The translations under genes were made by a program, and so were the position numbers. Positions 15,719 through 24,288 of a DNA stretch of 64,000 nucleotides are shown here, piece after piece. Source of the stretch: Anaerolineales bacterium (lineage in GTDB: Bacteria; Chloroflexota; Anaerolineae; Anaerolineales; Villigracilaceae). Location: NCBI GenBank assembly GCA_030583885.1, contig CP129480.1, positions 3,970,714 through 4,034,713 of the forward strand, read 5' to 3'. The notes under the pieces were generated by a model. That model made no database searches. It saw only the letters and a list, made by a program, of their open reading frames with translations, and was not told where the DNA came from. Within the stretch, counting starts at the first letter, position 1, and each line of letters starts with the position of its first letter.

Positions 15719-16720
15719 ATGCAAAATGCGAAAACGCTTTTTTTTATCGCGCCTCAAAAAGTGGAGGTTCGCAAGACGATTCTGCCTGCACTGAAAGATG
15801 ACGAAGTGCTGGTGGAAACCATCTGCTCCGCCATCAGCGCGGGGACGGAGATGCTGGTCTATCGCGGTCAGTTTCCGCAGTTGACCGACGTGCATGATGC
15901 GGTCAGCAGTGAGTTGATGTATCCGCTGGCATATGGGTATGCGTGTGTGGGGAAAGTGATGGAAATTGGCAGGTCGATTCATAGAGAATGGAAAAATAGA
16001 TTGGTATTTGCATTCCAGCCGCATACGTCACATTTTGTTGCAAAGACCGGATCTTTATTCCCTATTCCCGATAAAGTATCTCCCGAAAATGCCTGTTTCC
16101 TTCACAACATGGAAACAGGGGTCAATCTCGTGCAGGACGGTGCTCCCATTTTAGGGGAACGCGTTTTGGTTTTAGGACAGGGAGTGGTGGGCTTGCTGAC
16201 GGCTTCATTATTGGGCGAGTTCCCGCTGGAAAGGTTGATGGTCGTGGATCAATTTGAGCTGCGGATGAATGCGCTGGATGACACAGGTTTCGGGTCACAA
16301 GTCAAAAGGATGCCACCAGCCGACTTGCGACTTGCGACTTGCGACCCAAACGACTTGACATTTGAATTGAGCGGTTCCCCCTCCGCGCTGAACGATGCCA
16401 TCGAACATACTGCCTTCAGCGGACGGATCGTCATCGGCTCGTGGTATGGGCAGAAGCGCGCAGAGATCGACCTCGGCGGCGCATTCCACCGCTCGCGCAT
16501 CAGGTTGGTCGCTTCGCAGGTCAGCACGATCTCACCAGAACTGAGCGGGCGCTGGGACAAGTCTCGTCGATTCGACGTGGCGTGGAGGGCCCTGGAACGC
16601 ATCCAGCCTGAGAAGTGGATCACGCATCGTTTTTCGCTCAATGACGCCGGGAAGGCATATCAACTGCTGGATGAACGTCCACAGGAGACGATACAGGTAA
16701 TTTTTACGTATGAAATATAA
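15719..16720 (+). CDS. MDR-superfamily dehydrogenase without zinc ligands
   Basis: Medium-chain dehydrogenase/reductase of 333 aa with NAD(P)-binding GQGVVGLL near 152-159. The N-terminal SAISAGTE motif resembles the BchC/threonine-dehydrogenase-like group. The usual GHE zinc motif and the four-cysteine structural zinc site are missing, so it is probably a zinc-free reductase. A CGACTTG heptamer repeat lies at 16321-16345 in a poorly conserved stretch. The stop overlaps the next gene by 11 bp, the first step of an overlapping run towards the PTPS and glycosyltransferase genes. The substrate is unknown. Confidence 0.8.
   Translation: MQNAKTLFFIAPQKVEVRKTILPALKDDEVLVETICSAISAGTEMLVYRGQFPQLTDVHDAVSSELMYPLAYGYACVGKVMEIGRSIHREWKNRLVFAFQPHTSHFVAKTGSLFPIPDKVSPENACFLHNMETGVNLVQDGAPILGERVLVLGQGVVGLLTASLLGEFPLERLMVVDQFELRMNALDDTGFGSQVKRMPPADLRLATCDPNDLTFELSGSPSALNDAIEHTAFSGRIVIGSWYGQKRAEIDLGGAFHRSRIRLVASQVSTISPELSGRWDKSRRFDVAWRALERIQPEKWITHRFSLNDAGKAYQLLDERPQETIQVIFTYEI
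16321..16345 (+). repeat. Heptanucleotide tandem repeat in coding sequence
   Basis: Three and a half copies of CGACTTG. Seven is not a multiple of three, so gain or loss of a unit would shift the frame of the MDR gene. Confidence 0.85.
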
Positions 16721-17396
16721 TTACTCCACCCTCGATACCTGCCATACCGCAGGAGGCATCGTCCTCATCATCGACGTGCTGCGCGCATTCTCCACTGCCG
16801 CCTATGCCTTCTCGCGCGGTGCGAAGAAGATTCACCTTGTCAGCGGAGTGCAGGAAGCACTTGACTTGACATCCAAACTTCCGAACGCAAAAGCCATGGG
16901 TGAAGTGGGCGGGCTTCCGCCCGCAGGCTTCGACTTCGGCAATTCCCCCACCCGCATCCTTGAACATGACTTGACGGGCATCACACTTGTCCAACGCACA
17001 GGGGCGGGGACACAGGGTGCTGTGCGTTGCGTCAACGCAGAGATGATGCTGGCGACGAGTTTTGTCGTCGCACAGGCAACGATGGATTATGTCCTGCGAC
17101 GAAAACCTGAGGAGATCACCTTTGTCATCACAGGCGGGATGGGAAATGATGAGGATGTGGCATGTGCCGAATTTTTGGAGAAGCAGTTCACAGGTCAGGA
17201 AACAGAGGCGCAGAGCTTCACCCAGCGGGTATATGCCTCACGAGACGCGTTGCAGCACATGCCTGACCATCCGCAATTTCCCAAATCCGATCTGGATTAT
17301 TGCTCACGCATCAATGCCTTTTATTTTGCCATGCCGATTCGACGCGAAAATGGCCATCTCATCATGCAGGCGGTGAAGGAAAATGATGTCGTTTGA
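16710..17396 (+). CDS. ComB-family 2-phosphosulfolactate phosphatase-like protein
   Basis: Member of the ComB family, whose archaeal founder dephosphorylates 2-phosphosulfolactate on the way to coenzyme M. Motifs seen: IIDVLRAFSTA near the start, GEVGGLPPAGFDFGNSP, and RTGAGTQG. At 228 aa it is a normal length. No other sulfolactate or coenzyme M gene is present, so a bacterial role is open; many bacterial ComB homologues have no known substrate. It overlaps the MDR gene by 11 bp and the antiporter by 14 bp, pointing to translational coupling. Confidence 0.82.
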   Translation: MKYNYSTLDTCHTAGGIVLIIDVLRAFSTAAYAFSRGAKKIHLVSGVQEALDLTSKLPNAKAMGEVGGLPPAGFDFGNSPTRILEHDLTGITLVQRTGAGTQGAVRCVNAEMMLATSFVVAQATMDYVLRRKPEEITFVITGGMGNDEDVACAEFLEKQFTGQETEAQSFTQRVYASRDALQHMPDHPQFPKSDLDYCSRINAFYFAMPIRRENGHLIMQAVKENDVV

Positions 17397-18849
17397 GATG
17401 ATCCTGATCATCGCCGCGGGTCTTTTGCTCATCAGTGTGTTGATTAGCAAGGTGTCCGACCGTTCGGGCATCCCTGCGCTTCTGTTGTTTTTGGCCATCG
17501 GGATGCTGGCTGGTTCGGATGGACTCGGCGGGATTTATTTCGACGACCCATCGCTGACGCAATTCATCGGCATTGTCGCGTTGAACCTCATTCTTTTTGC
17601 AGGCGGGCTGGATACCGAATGGAAGGACGTGCGCTTTGTGGTGAAGCACGGGGTTGTGCTTTCCACCCTTGGGGTTTTGATTACAGCGCTGATCGTGGGG
17701 ATTACAGCGCAATACCTGTTGGGCTTCACTCTTTATCAGGGATTGTTGCTCGGCGCGATCGTTTCATCCACCGATGCGGCGGCGGTTTTTTCGATTTTGC
17801 GTTCCAAAAGTTTGGGGTTGAAAGGCAGATTGCGCCCGCTGCTTGAACTTGAATCAGGCAGCAACGATCCGATGGCGGTCTTCCTGACGGTTGGCATGAT
17901 CCAGTTGTTAACCCAACCCAACTTGCAGGTCACGGATCTGTTCGGCGTGTTCGTTTTACAAATGGCCGTCGGCGTTCTATGCGGGTTTTTCTTTGGCAAA
18001 CTCCTGGTCTTTCTCGCCAACCGCATTCAACTCGGCTTCGATGGTCTATATCCCGTCTTAACTCTTTCGATCGTGTTTCTTGCATACGGCGCCACGAATT
18101 TGTTATATGGGAACGGGTTTCTCGCGGTCTATCTTGCAGGGATTGTCGCGGGACATCAGGACTTTTTGCATCGCCGCAGCGTCATCCGCTTTCATGACGG
18201 TGTGGCATGGTTGATGCAGATCACAATGTTTCTGACACTCGGACTGTTGGTCTTTCCATCGGAAATCCCTCCGGTCATCACTACGGGACTACTGGTCGCC
18301 GCCTCCCTGATCTTTCTCGCCCGTCCGATCAGTATCTTCCTCACCCTTTTGCCAACCAGCTACACCTTCAAGGAAAAGCTCTTCATCTCCTGGGTGGGAC
18401 TTCGTGGAGCGGTACCGATCATCCTTGCCACCTATCCGCTCATTGCAGGACTTGAGCAGGCAGAGATTATATTTAATATTATTTTCTTTGTTGTGCTGAC
18501 ATCATCCATGGTACAGGGCGCTTCGATACCGTACGTTGCCAAATGGCTGGGCGTGGATGTGCCCGTGGTAAAAAAGCCGATCTACCCAATAGAGTTCACC
18601 CCCATCAGCGGATTCAAGAGCGAGTTAAAAGAACTCGCCATCCCGGCAGGCTCGCCTGCTGATGGCAGGACTATTGTAGAGTTGTATCTCCCACAAGAAT
18701 TCCTTATCATCCTGATCGCGCGCGCGCATGAGTTCATCATGCCCAGCGGCGGGGTTACCCTGTATGCAGGCGACACGTTGATCGTACTGGCGGATAAGGA
18801 AACATTCGCATCGGTGGAACATCAATTGAATTTAAAAATCTCAAGGTAG
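17383..18849 (+). CDS. Potassium/proton antiporter (CPA1/NhaP2-type) with TrkA-C domain
   Basis: About 12 membrane segments cover residues 1-400. The transport-site motif is SSTDAAAVF and ELESGSNDPMA supplies the conserved Asn-Asp. A soluble TrkA-C/RCK-C nucleotide-gating domain fills the last 80 residues (from SELKELAIP). Length 488 aa. It exports K+ or Na+ against protons to set cytoplasmic pH or volume. The ATG lies inside the ComB gene. PTPS begins 9 nt downstream. Confidence 0.88.
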   Translation: MMSFEMILIIAAGLLLISVLISKVSDRSGIPALLLFLAIGMLAGSDGLGGIYFDDPSLTQFIGIVALNLILFAGGLDTEWKDVRFVVKHGVVLSTLGVLITALIVGITAQYLLGFTLYQGLLLGAIVSSTDAAAVFSILRSKSLGLKGRLRPLLELESGSNDPMAVFLTVGMIQLLTQPNLQVTDLFGVFVLQMAVGVLCGFFFGKLLVFLANRIQLGFDGLYPVLTLSIVFLAYGATNLLYGNGFLAVYLAGIVAGHQDFLHRRSVIRFHDGVAWLMQITMFLTLGLLVFPSEIPPVITTGLLVAASLIFLARPISIFLTLLPTSYTFKEKLFISWVGLRGAVPIILATYPLIAGLEQAEIIFNIIFFVVLTSSMVQGASIPYVAKWLGVDVPVVKKPIYPIEFTPISGFKSELKELAIPAGSPADGRTIVELYLPQEFLIILIARAHEFIMPSGGVTLYAGDTLIVLADKETFASVEHQLNLKISR

Positions 18850-18858
18850 AGGTGCATC

Positions 18859-19236
18859 ATGTACACACTCGGAGTCCGGCGGGAATTCATCGCCCGTCAC
18901 TTTTTGATCGGCGGGGACTGGGGACCTGAAAACTTCCCCAACTCGCATCGTTACATTTTGGAACTGCAACTCGAAGGAAGAAACCTCGACCAGCACGGCT
19001 ACCTTGTGGACATCGTGGATGTGGAAAAGCATCTCGATGAAGTGGTCGGCTACTACAAGGAGCAAATGCTCAATGAAAAGCCCGAGTTCGCCGGGTTGAA
19101 CCCCTCCATCGAACATTTCGCGCGAATTTTGGCAACCATGCTGAATGAAAGAATCAAAGCGGAACATACCACTTGTTTGAAAGTGGTGCTGTGGGAGCAT
19201 GAACATGCATGGGCGGCGTATCGGGTAGTTCGATAG
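18859..19236 (+). CDS. 6-pyruvoyl-tetrahydropterin synthase / QueD family protein
   Basis: Zinc enzyme acting on dihydroneopterin triphosphate. Putative zinc histidines sit in ARHFL (about residue 14), NSHRY and LDQHGYLVDIVDV. The catalytic-type WEHEHAWAAY motif is near the C-terminus. At 125 aa it is typical. The catalytic Cys of QueD is not obvious near the second histidine, so a PTPS-like or altered reaction is possible. No queC, queE or folE is nearby. A glycosyltransferase follows after 65 bp, which suggests a pterin conjugate as one hypothesis. Confidence 0.8.
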   Translation: MYTLGVRREFIARHFLIGGDWGPENFPNSHRYILELQLEGRNLDQHGYLVDIVDVEKHLDEVVGYYKEQMLNEKPEFAGLNPSIEHFARILATMLNERIKAEHTTCLKVVLWEHEHAWAAYRVVR

Positions 19237-19265
19237 TTGGATAGTTTTATAGTCAGGCAGTTGAA
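19226..19265 (+). repeat. Degenerate 8-bp tandem repeat TAGTTNNA
   Basis: Five consecutive octamers: TAGTTCGA, TAGTTGGA, TAGTTTTA, TAGTCAGG, CAGTTGAA. The array starts in the last PTPS codons and supplies its TAG stop. Confidence 0.7.
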
Positions 19266-19301
19266 GTCCATCAAACTACGCCACTACAAAACCAGGTAAC
19301 T

Positions 19302-20348
19302 ATGAAACTGGGCTTCCTTATCTACGGCTCGCTCGACACGCTCAGCGGCGGGTACATGTATGACCGCAGGCTGGTGGAGTATCTCCGATCCCAGGGCGAC
19401 ACCGTGGAGATCATCTCGCTCCCCTGGCGGAATTACGCCGCGCATTTGACCGATAATTTCACATTCAAACTTCCCTCCAATTTAGATATCCTGATTCAAG
19501 ACGAACTCAACCACCCCTCGCTCATTGCCGCCAATCGCAGACCGCATCCCTGCCCCATCGTCAGCCTTGTCCATCACCTGCGCTGCTCCGAACTCCGCCC
19601 AAAATGGAAGAATGCGCTTTATCGCATCCTTGAGAAAAAATACCTGCAAAGCGTCGATGGGTTCATCTTCAACTCACAGACGACGAAGGGCATGGTTAAT
19701 GGATTAATGGATCGGGGAAAACCGTCCTTGGTGGCGTACCCGCCTACCGATAGGTTTGGAGAAGCGATTTCGGAAGAGGAAATAGAGGAAAGAAGTAAAA
19801 CAACAGAACTGCGGATTTTGTTTCTGGGCAACATAATCAAGCGAAAGGGACTCCACACACTTTTGAAAGCGGTCAGCGATCAACCGGCAACTGTTCAGGT
19901 TGATATTGTCGGCTCCCTCAATATGGATCCGGCCTATGCCAAACAAATGCAGGATTTTGTCACAGCCAGGGATCTATCGTCCATCGTCCATTTTCATCGG
20001 GTGCTCAGCAACCAACCCCTCATCGAAAAGCTGCGCAACGCCCATGTCCTCGTCGTCCCATCTAGTTATGAAGGCTTTGGGATCGTCTACCTCGAAGGGA
20101 TGGGGTTTGGCCTGCCCGCCATCGGCACGACGGCCGGCGCGGCGGGAGAGATCATCGAGGACGGGGCGACTGGATTCCTCATCCAGCCGGGGGATGCTCA
20201 CTCGTTGGCAGGCAAGCTCCAGATTATGAATGAGAGGCGCGACCTTCTCATCCAGTTAAGTCTCGCGGCGCGGAACCGTTATCTAGGTCAACCAAAATGG
20301 GATCAGACGGCAGGACAGATCCGTGAATTTCTGCGTTCGTTTTTGTGA
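19302..20348 (+). CDS. Glycosyltransferase family 4 (GT-B fold)
   Basis: Retaining sugar transferase of 348 aa using a nucleotide-sugar donor. The acceptor half begins GFLIYGSLDTLSGGYMYDRR. The donor half has LFLGNIIKRKGLHTLL and the signature EGFGIVYLEGMGFGLPAIGT (E-x7-E). No membrane segment. It follows PTPS on the same strand. In cyanobacteria glycosyltransferases attach sugars to biopterin, so a pterin glycoside is conceivable, but an envelope glycan is equally possible. Confidence 0.88.
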   Translation: MKLGFLIYGSLDTLSGGYMYDRRLVEYLRSQGDTVEIISLPWRNYAAHLTDNFTFKLPSNLDILIQDELNHPSLIAANRRPHPCPIVSLVHHLRCSELRPKWKNALYRILEKKYLQSVDGFIFNSQTTKGMVNGLMDRGKPSLVAYPPTDRFGEAISEEEIEERSKTTELRILFLGNIIKRKGLHTLLKAVSDQPATVQVDIVGSLNMDPAYAKQMQDFVTARDLSSIVHFHRVLSNQPLIEKLRNAHVLVVPSSYEGFGIVYLEGMGFGLPAIGTTAGAAGEIIEDGATGFLIQPGDAHSLAGKLQIMNERRDLLIQLSLAARNRYLGQPKWDQTAGQIREFLRSFL

Positions 20349-20351
20349 TGA

Positions 20352-20984
20352 ATGACTGAAACGGTAGGGGGGGTTTTCCGTATAATGGATACGATGATTC
20401 ACACGTATCAGATCAATGGCATGCCTGTGCAAACAGGCGATCTTATTTGCACGATGAACGGCAAGCCCGATATTCTGCCCGGAGAATTCTGGCGGCTGGT
20501 CGGACGGCTCGTGCCGGGCGACGTTGACCATGTGGCAATTTACATTGGTCCCGATGGCCGCTGTGTGGAGGCGGGCGCGCGCGGCGTGATCGCATTCGAT
20601 ATGCCGAACGGGCATTGGAACACGGAACTCATGGCGCGCCAGCGCGGACTTTTGTTCGATACTTTTTACGGCGTCGCTTCTCCGCTGGACGCATTGGGAA
20701 TTTCGAATGACGAAGAGATCCACATGCGCACAGCAATCGCAACATATGCGCTCGCGCAGATCGGCAAGCCGTATAACCTCAACTTCTTGAACGCCGAAAG
20801 AGAGGATGCGTTCTATTGCAGCCAGCTTGCCTACAAGGCCTATCAAAGCGTTGGCATCAACCTCAACACAGGTCTCGCCATGGAGCACTTGCCAGGCACG
20901 AACTACATCATTTATCCGCAGGAGATCTGGGAGGGCTTCTCACACAGACAAAGCCTCGTACAACTTATTGCGGCACCGGCATAA
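20352..20984 (+). CDS. Permuted NlpC/P60-like hydrolase (YiiX/YaeF type)
   Basis: Cysteine-hydrolase fold with the permuted order seen in PF05708: histidine first (DVDHVAIYIG, H60) with E73 in VEAGARG, and nucleophile cysteine later (AFYCSQLAYKAY, C156). Numbering is from the ATG at 20352. Internal ATGs at 20385 and 20394 lie closer to the conserved region and could be the true start. No signal peptide. Family members act as lipid or peptide amidases; the substrate is not known. It begins 3 nt after the glycosyltransferase stop. Confidence 0.75.
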   Translation: MTETVGGVFRIMDTMIHTYQINGMPVQTGDLICTMNGKPDILPGEFWRLVGRLVPGDVDHVAIYIGPDGRCVEAGARGVIAFDMPNGHWNTELMARQRGLLFDTFYGVASPLDALGISNDEEIHMRTAIATYALAQIGKPYNLNFLNAEREDAFYCSQLAYKAYQSVGINLNTGLAMEHLPGTNYIIYPQEIWEGFSHRQSLVQLIAAPA

Positions 20985-21006
20985 TTCCCCTGCGGGGGGA
21001 TTTTTT
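20983..21006 (+). terminator. Intrinsic terminator
   Basis: Short GC hairpin CCCC, TGC, GGGG within AATT...GGATT, followed by TTTTTT. It sits directly at the stop of the NlpC/P60-like gene. Confidence 0.75.
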
Positions 21007-21027
21007 ATTGTGATATATTCGCCCGTT

Positions 21028-21912
21028 ATGAGACGACTCACCGGCATCCTGTTCATCGCCATCTCCGCCGCCTCGTTCGGGACGCTCGCCATCTTCGGCA
21101 GGTTCGCCTACGCAGACGGCATGGACATCTTCACCGTCCTCTTTCTGCGCTTCGGATTCTCCGCCGCATTCATGACCGTGATCCTGCTCCTGCGCAGAGA
21201 GCCTTTCCCACGCGGACGGATTCTCGCACAGCTCGTCGGCATGGGTGCCCTGGGGTATGTCGGGCAATCGTTTTCATATCTGACCGCCATCCAGCATGCC
21301 TCGGCTGGACTGGTTGCGCTTCTGCTCTATCTTTATCCCATCTTCGTTGCAATTCTTTCCGCCATCTTCCTGCATGAAAAATTGACCCGCGTGAAGATCA
21401 TCGCGCTGGTCATTGCATTTGCAGGGACATTGTTCACTGTGGGTCCTGGTGGCGGGCAGATCACCGGCATCCTGCTCGCCCTCGCCGCCGCGATGATCTA
21501 CTCCATCTACATCATCGTCGGCACAAATGTGATGAAGCATGTCTCGGCGGTGCAATCCTCCATGGTGATCTTTGCCTCGGCGGGCGCGGTGTATGGAGTA
21601 CTGACACTCATCAATGGCGCAACCTTCCCTGCCAGCAACGATGGCTGGTCCGCCATTTTGGGAATCACCGTGATTGCCACCATCATCCCTGTCGTCACCT
21701 TCCTCGCAGGTCTGGAGCGCATCGGTCCGACCAATGCAGCCATGCTCTCCACACTGGAACCCGTCGTCACCGTCCTGCTCGCCGGGTGGCTGTTCGGAGA
21801 AACTCTGCTGCCCATCGTCCTGCTTGGCGGCGGATTGATCCTGACGGCAGTCGTGATCCTGACGCGGTCCGAATTGCGAAACCCTGATGGTCAAGCAATT
21901 CCGAGCGCGTGA
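21028..21912 (+). CDS. EamA/DMT-family transporter
   Basis: Ten hydrophobic segments arranged as two EamA repeats of five, 294 aa in total, with no soluble domain. DMT exporters remove small metabolites or amino acids. I start at the ATG at 21028, where the first membrane segment begins. The frame stays open 74 codons further upstream but that part only mirrors the preceding gene. It is preceded by a terminator and followed by the leader of the helicase gene, so it is probably transcribed alone. Confidence 0.87.
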   Translation: MRRLTGILFIAISAASFGTLAIFGRFAYADGMDIFTVLFLRFGFSAAFMTVILLLRREPFPRGRILAQLVGMGALGYVGQSFSYLTAIQHASAGLVALLLYLYPIFVAILSAIFLHEKLTRVKIIALVIAFAGTLFTVGPGGGQITGILLALAAAMIYSIYIIVGTNVMKHVSAVQSSMVIFASAGAVYGVLTLINGATFPASNDGWSAILGITVIATIIPVVTFLAGLERIGPTNAAMLSTLEPVVTVLLAGWLFGETLLPIVLLGGGLILTAVVILTRSELRNPDGQAIPSA

Positions 21913-21944
21913 AAACTCGCCTTACCCCCCAGCCATATCAGGGA

Positions 21945-21950
21945 TATAAT
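21945..21950 (+). promoter_or_regulatory. Candidate -10 of the helicase gene
   Basis: TATAAT 166 nt before the ATG. The -35 (TTACCC at 21922-21927, 17-nt spacer) is weak. It would give a leader of about 160 nt. Confidence 0.5.
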
Positions 21951-21957
21951 AAATTTG

Positions 21958-22092
21958 TAGCGCCTACCCGCTATTTCACGCGAATCCTGCGTCGCACCCT
22001 ACGGGCGGATTCTTGTTGATGAGGTTGATCTTTCTCATCAAATGAGGTGCGACGCTATCCCACACCCCCCTAGTATACCTAGGATCCCTCGT
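21958..22092 (+). promoter_or_regulatory. Structured leader of the DEAD-box helicase gene
   Basis: GCGTCGCACC (21989-21998) pairs with GGTGCGACGC (22046-22055), enclosing TTGATGAG (22016-22023) / CTCATCAA (22034-22041). Competing pairings exist: GAATCC (21982-21987) with GGATTC (22007-22012), and CTCAT with ATGAG (22034-22046). A further small stem is CCTAG/CTAGG at 22070-22083. Confidence 0.6.
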
Positions 22093-22115
22093 GGTTTTAA
22101 ACGAATAAGGAATCT

Positions 22116-23369
22116 ATGGACTTCAATCAATTTCAACTCGATCCCCGCCTGATGCAGGGGATCAAAAAGGCAGGCTATGAAACGGCCACGCCCATTCAGG
22201 AAGCCGCCATGCCCGCCGCCCTGCGCGGACGGGATATCATCGGCACGGCACAGACCGGGACAGGCAAGACTGCCGCCTTCGTCCTGCCCATCTTAAATAA
22301 ATTGCTCTCCGGTCAACGCAATGTCGCGCGTGCGCTCATCGTTACGCCGACGCGCGAACTCGCCGAGCAGATTAATGACGTGGTGAAGACTCTATCCGCG
22401 GGGACAAAGATCCGCAGCGCAACCATTTACGGCGGAGTCGGAGCGAATCCCCAAATCCAGGCGTTGCGCAACGGGGTTGAAATCCTCGTCGCCTGCCCGG
22501 GCCGTCTGCTCGACCTCATCCAGCAGGGACATGCGAAGATGGCGAATATCGAGATCCTTGTTCTCGATGAAGCCGACAGGATGTTCGACATGGGTTTTCT
22601 GCCCGACGTGCGCCGCATTGTGAAAGCCGTGCCGGAGAAACGGCAGACGATGTTGTTCTCCGCCACCTTCCCCGCCGATGTGGAACTGCTTGCAAAGCAG
22701 GCCCTGAAGGAACCGCAGAAGATCGCGATGGGAATCAGCCGCCCCGCATACACGGTGTCGCACGCGCTGTATCCCGTATCGCCGCATTTGAAATCCGCAC
22801 TGCTGATCGAACTGCTCAAACGCACATCCACTAATTCGGTGTTGATCTTCACGCGCACAAAATATCGCGCGCAAAAAGTTTCGCAGCAAATTTTACGCGC
22901 GGGCTTCAAAGTGACCAGTCTGCACGGCGACCGTTCGCAGGGTCAGCGCCAGGCCGCGCTCAAAGGTTTCAAGGACCGCACGCATCCCATCATGGTCGCC
23001 ACCGACATCGCCGCGCGCGGGTTGGATATCGAAAGCATTTCGCACGTTATCAACTACGACATGCCGGACACGGCCGACGCCTACATCCACCGCATCGGCA
23101 GGACGGGCCGCGCCGAACGTACCGGCGATGCGTTCACATTGGTCACGCCCGAAGATAATGACATCATCCGAATTCTCGAACGCATCATGGGAGGACCGAT
23201 CAAACGCGAGACACTCGCAGACTTCGATTACACGCGTCCCGCCCCGCCGAGGTTTGCTTCCGGCGGACGAGGCAGAGGCGCCCCCCGCGAGGACTCCCGC
23301 CGCCCGCCCAAGCCCGCCCACACCCCAAAGAGTTATGGCAGGAACAGGCTCGCGCCGAGGAAGAAGTAA
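22116..23369 (+). CDS. DEAD-box RNA helicase (RhlE-like)
   Basis: ATP-dependent RNA unwinding enzyme. Motifs in order: Q motif TPIQEAA, motif I AQTGTGKT, Ia PTRELAEQ, GG, Ib CPGR, II LDEADRM, III SAT, IV VLIFTRTK, V ATDIAARGLDI and VI HRIGRTGR. A short Arg/Gly/Pro-rich tail from about 385 probably binds RNA. Length 417 aa. AAGG lies 6-7 nt before the ATG. The roughly 160-nt structured leader recalls autoregulated cold-shock helicases; a csp gene lies 2 kb downstream. Confidence 0.95.
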   Translation: MDFNQFQLDPRLMQGIKKAGYETATPIQEAAMPAALRGRDIIGTAQTGTGKTAAFVLPILNKLLSGQRNVARALIVTPTRELAEQINDVVKTLSAGTKIRSATIYGGVGANPQIQALRNGVEILVACPGRLLDLIQQGHAKMANIEILVLDEADRMFDMGFLPDVRRIVKAVPEKRQTMLFSATFPADVELLAKQALKEPQKIAMGISRPAYTVSHALYPVSPHLKSALLIELLKRTSTNSVLIFTRTKYRAQKVSQQILRAGFKVTSLHGDRSQGQRQAALKGFKDRTHPIMVATDIAARGLDIESISHVINYDMPDTADAYIHRIGRTGRAERTGDAFTLVTPEDNDIIRILERIMGGPIKRETLADFDYTRPAPPRFASGGRGRGAPREDSRRPPKPAHTPKSYGRNRLAPRKK

Positions 23370-23373
23370 GTTC

Positions 23374-23438
23374 GCAGGACAGGCTGATTGCCTGTCCTGT
23401 TCATTATAAAAACCGGGCGATCCAGCCGGTATTTTTAT
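23374..23438 (+). terminator. Two tandem hairpins after the helicase gene
   Basis: GCAGGACAGGC, TGATT, GCCTGTCCTG(T) at 23374-23400, then ACCGG/CCGGT (23412-23430) followed by ATTTTTAT. The second has the terminator form. Confidence 0.65.
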
Positions 23439-23467
23439 GATATATTGCACGACAGGACCTGCACACG

Positions 23468-24277
23468 ATGGACTCCATGGATCAAAACCCCGCTTCACAA
23501 ACCCAGCCAGACCCTGTATTATCTTTTGTATTCTCCAATTCGAGCGGTGATGTGATTTTCTCCGATCACCTGTTTGCACGCAGCATGGGAGATATGGCTG
23601 CCGGCATCCTCTCCGGCGTGCCTTTAAACGCAATTTTTATGATGGATGCCGCGGCTGCCAGACAGCTGCTCGAGGCCATCAGGAAAAAACTGATCGTCGA
23701 GGATCTTCTGGTCACCCGTCATTTCAGGGCGGGTGATGTGATCCGGTATGACAGCACCTTGGTTGCCGCCCTCGACGAAGGCGGGGATTTCATGGGGGTG
23801 GACCTCGTCCTCAAGTCCGGCTCACAGAGCAACACGGTCCCGGATGAGGCGATACGAATTACCTCGCATTCGGACGTGATAAAAGCATACGTCGAAATGG
23901 AGATGAATCCGCGGAACGCATTGGAGCCAAGGACCTTCACCCAATCCTATCTGGTTGCCCAGTTCAATGCGCTTCAAGTCATGCTCGCCCGCATTGGAGG
24001 TACGGCTTCGAGAGCGGCCTTCGAAAAAGTTGCCAATAATACGGCACATTCGATGGCTCTTCCGATCCATATGGAAAACGGATATCTGAAATTCACGAAT
24101 AGGAATATCGATATTCAAGGCTACCGCAGCCTGTTGCGTGCCGCCGTGGACTATGCGGTGAATGTGATCGGAAAGGGCATCGTCAAACGGGAAATGCTGC
24201 TGATCGATAAGTTTATTGGGCATGGGACGCTCGAGCTGATCTCGCAAATGGACCTGCGGATATTTTCGGACGAATAA
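23468..24277 (+). CDS. PAS-like domain protein with unknown C-terminal domain
   Basis: I do not recognise the whole protein. Residues about 17-115 have the pattern of a PAS domain (SFVFSNSSGDVIFSD, a helical middle, then YDSTLVAALDEGGDFMGVDLVLK). Residues about 150-269 form a mostly helical domain of unknown family (FTQSYLVAQFNALQVMLAR ... IKREML-like end). There is no kinase, cyclase or DNA-binding motif and no membrane segment. It is followed after 11 bp by an 8-TM protein, so the pair may act as a split receptor. Confidence 0.7.
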   Translation: MDSMDQNPASQTQPDPVLSFVFSNSSGDVIFSDHLFARSMGDMAAGILSGVPLNAIFMMDAAAARQLLEAIRKKLIVEDLLVTRHFRAGDVIRYDSTLVAALDEGGDFMGVDLVLKSGSQSNTVPDEAIRITSHSDVIKAYVEMEMNPRNALEPRTFTQSYLVAQFNALQVMLARIGGTASRAAFEKVANNTAHSMALPIHMENGYLKFTNRNIDIQGYRSLLRAAVDYAVNVIGKGIVKREMLLIDKFIGHGTLELISQMDLRIFSDE

Positions 24278-24288
24278 AACGAGGTGAA

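Noticed and set aside
16710..17396. ComB homologue as evidence for coenzyme M synthesis
   Set aside because: No comA, comC or other pathway gene is nearby, and ComB homologues are widespread in bacteria without coenzyme M.
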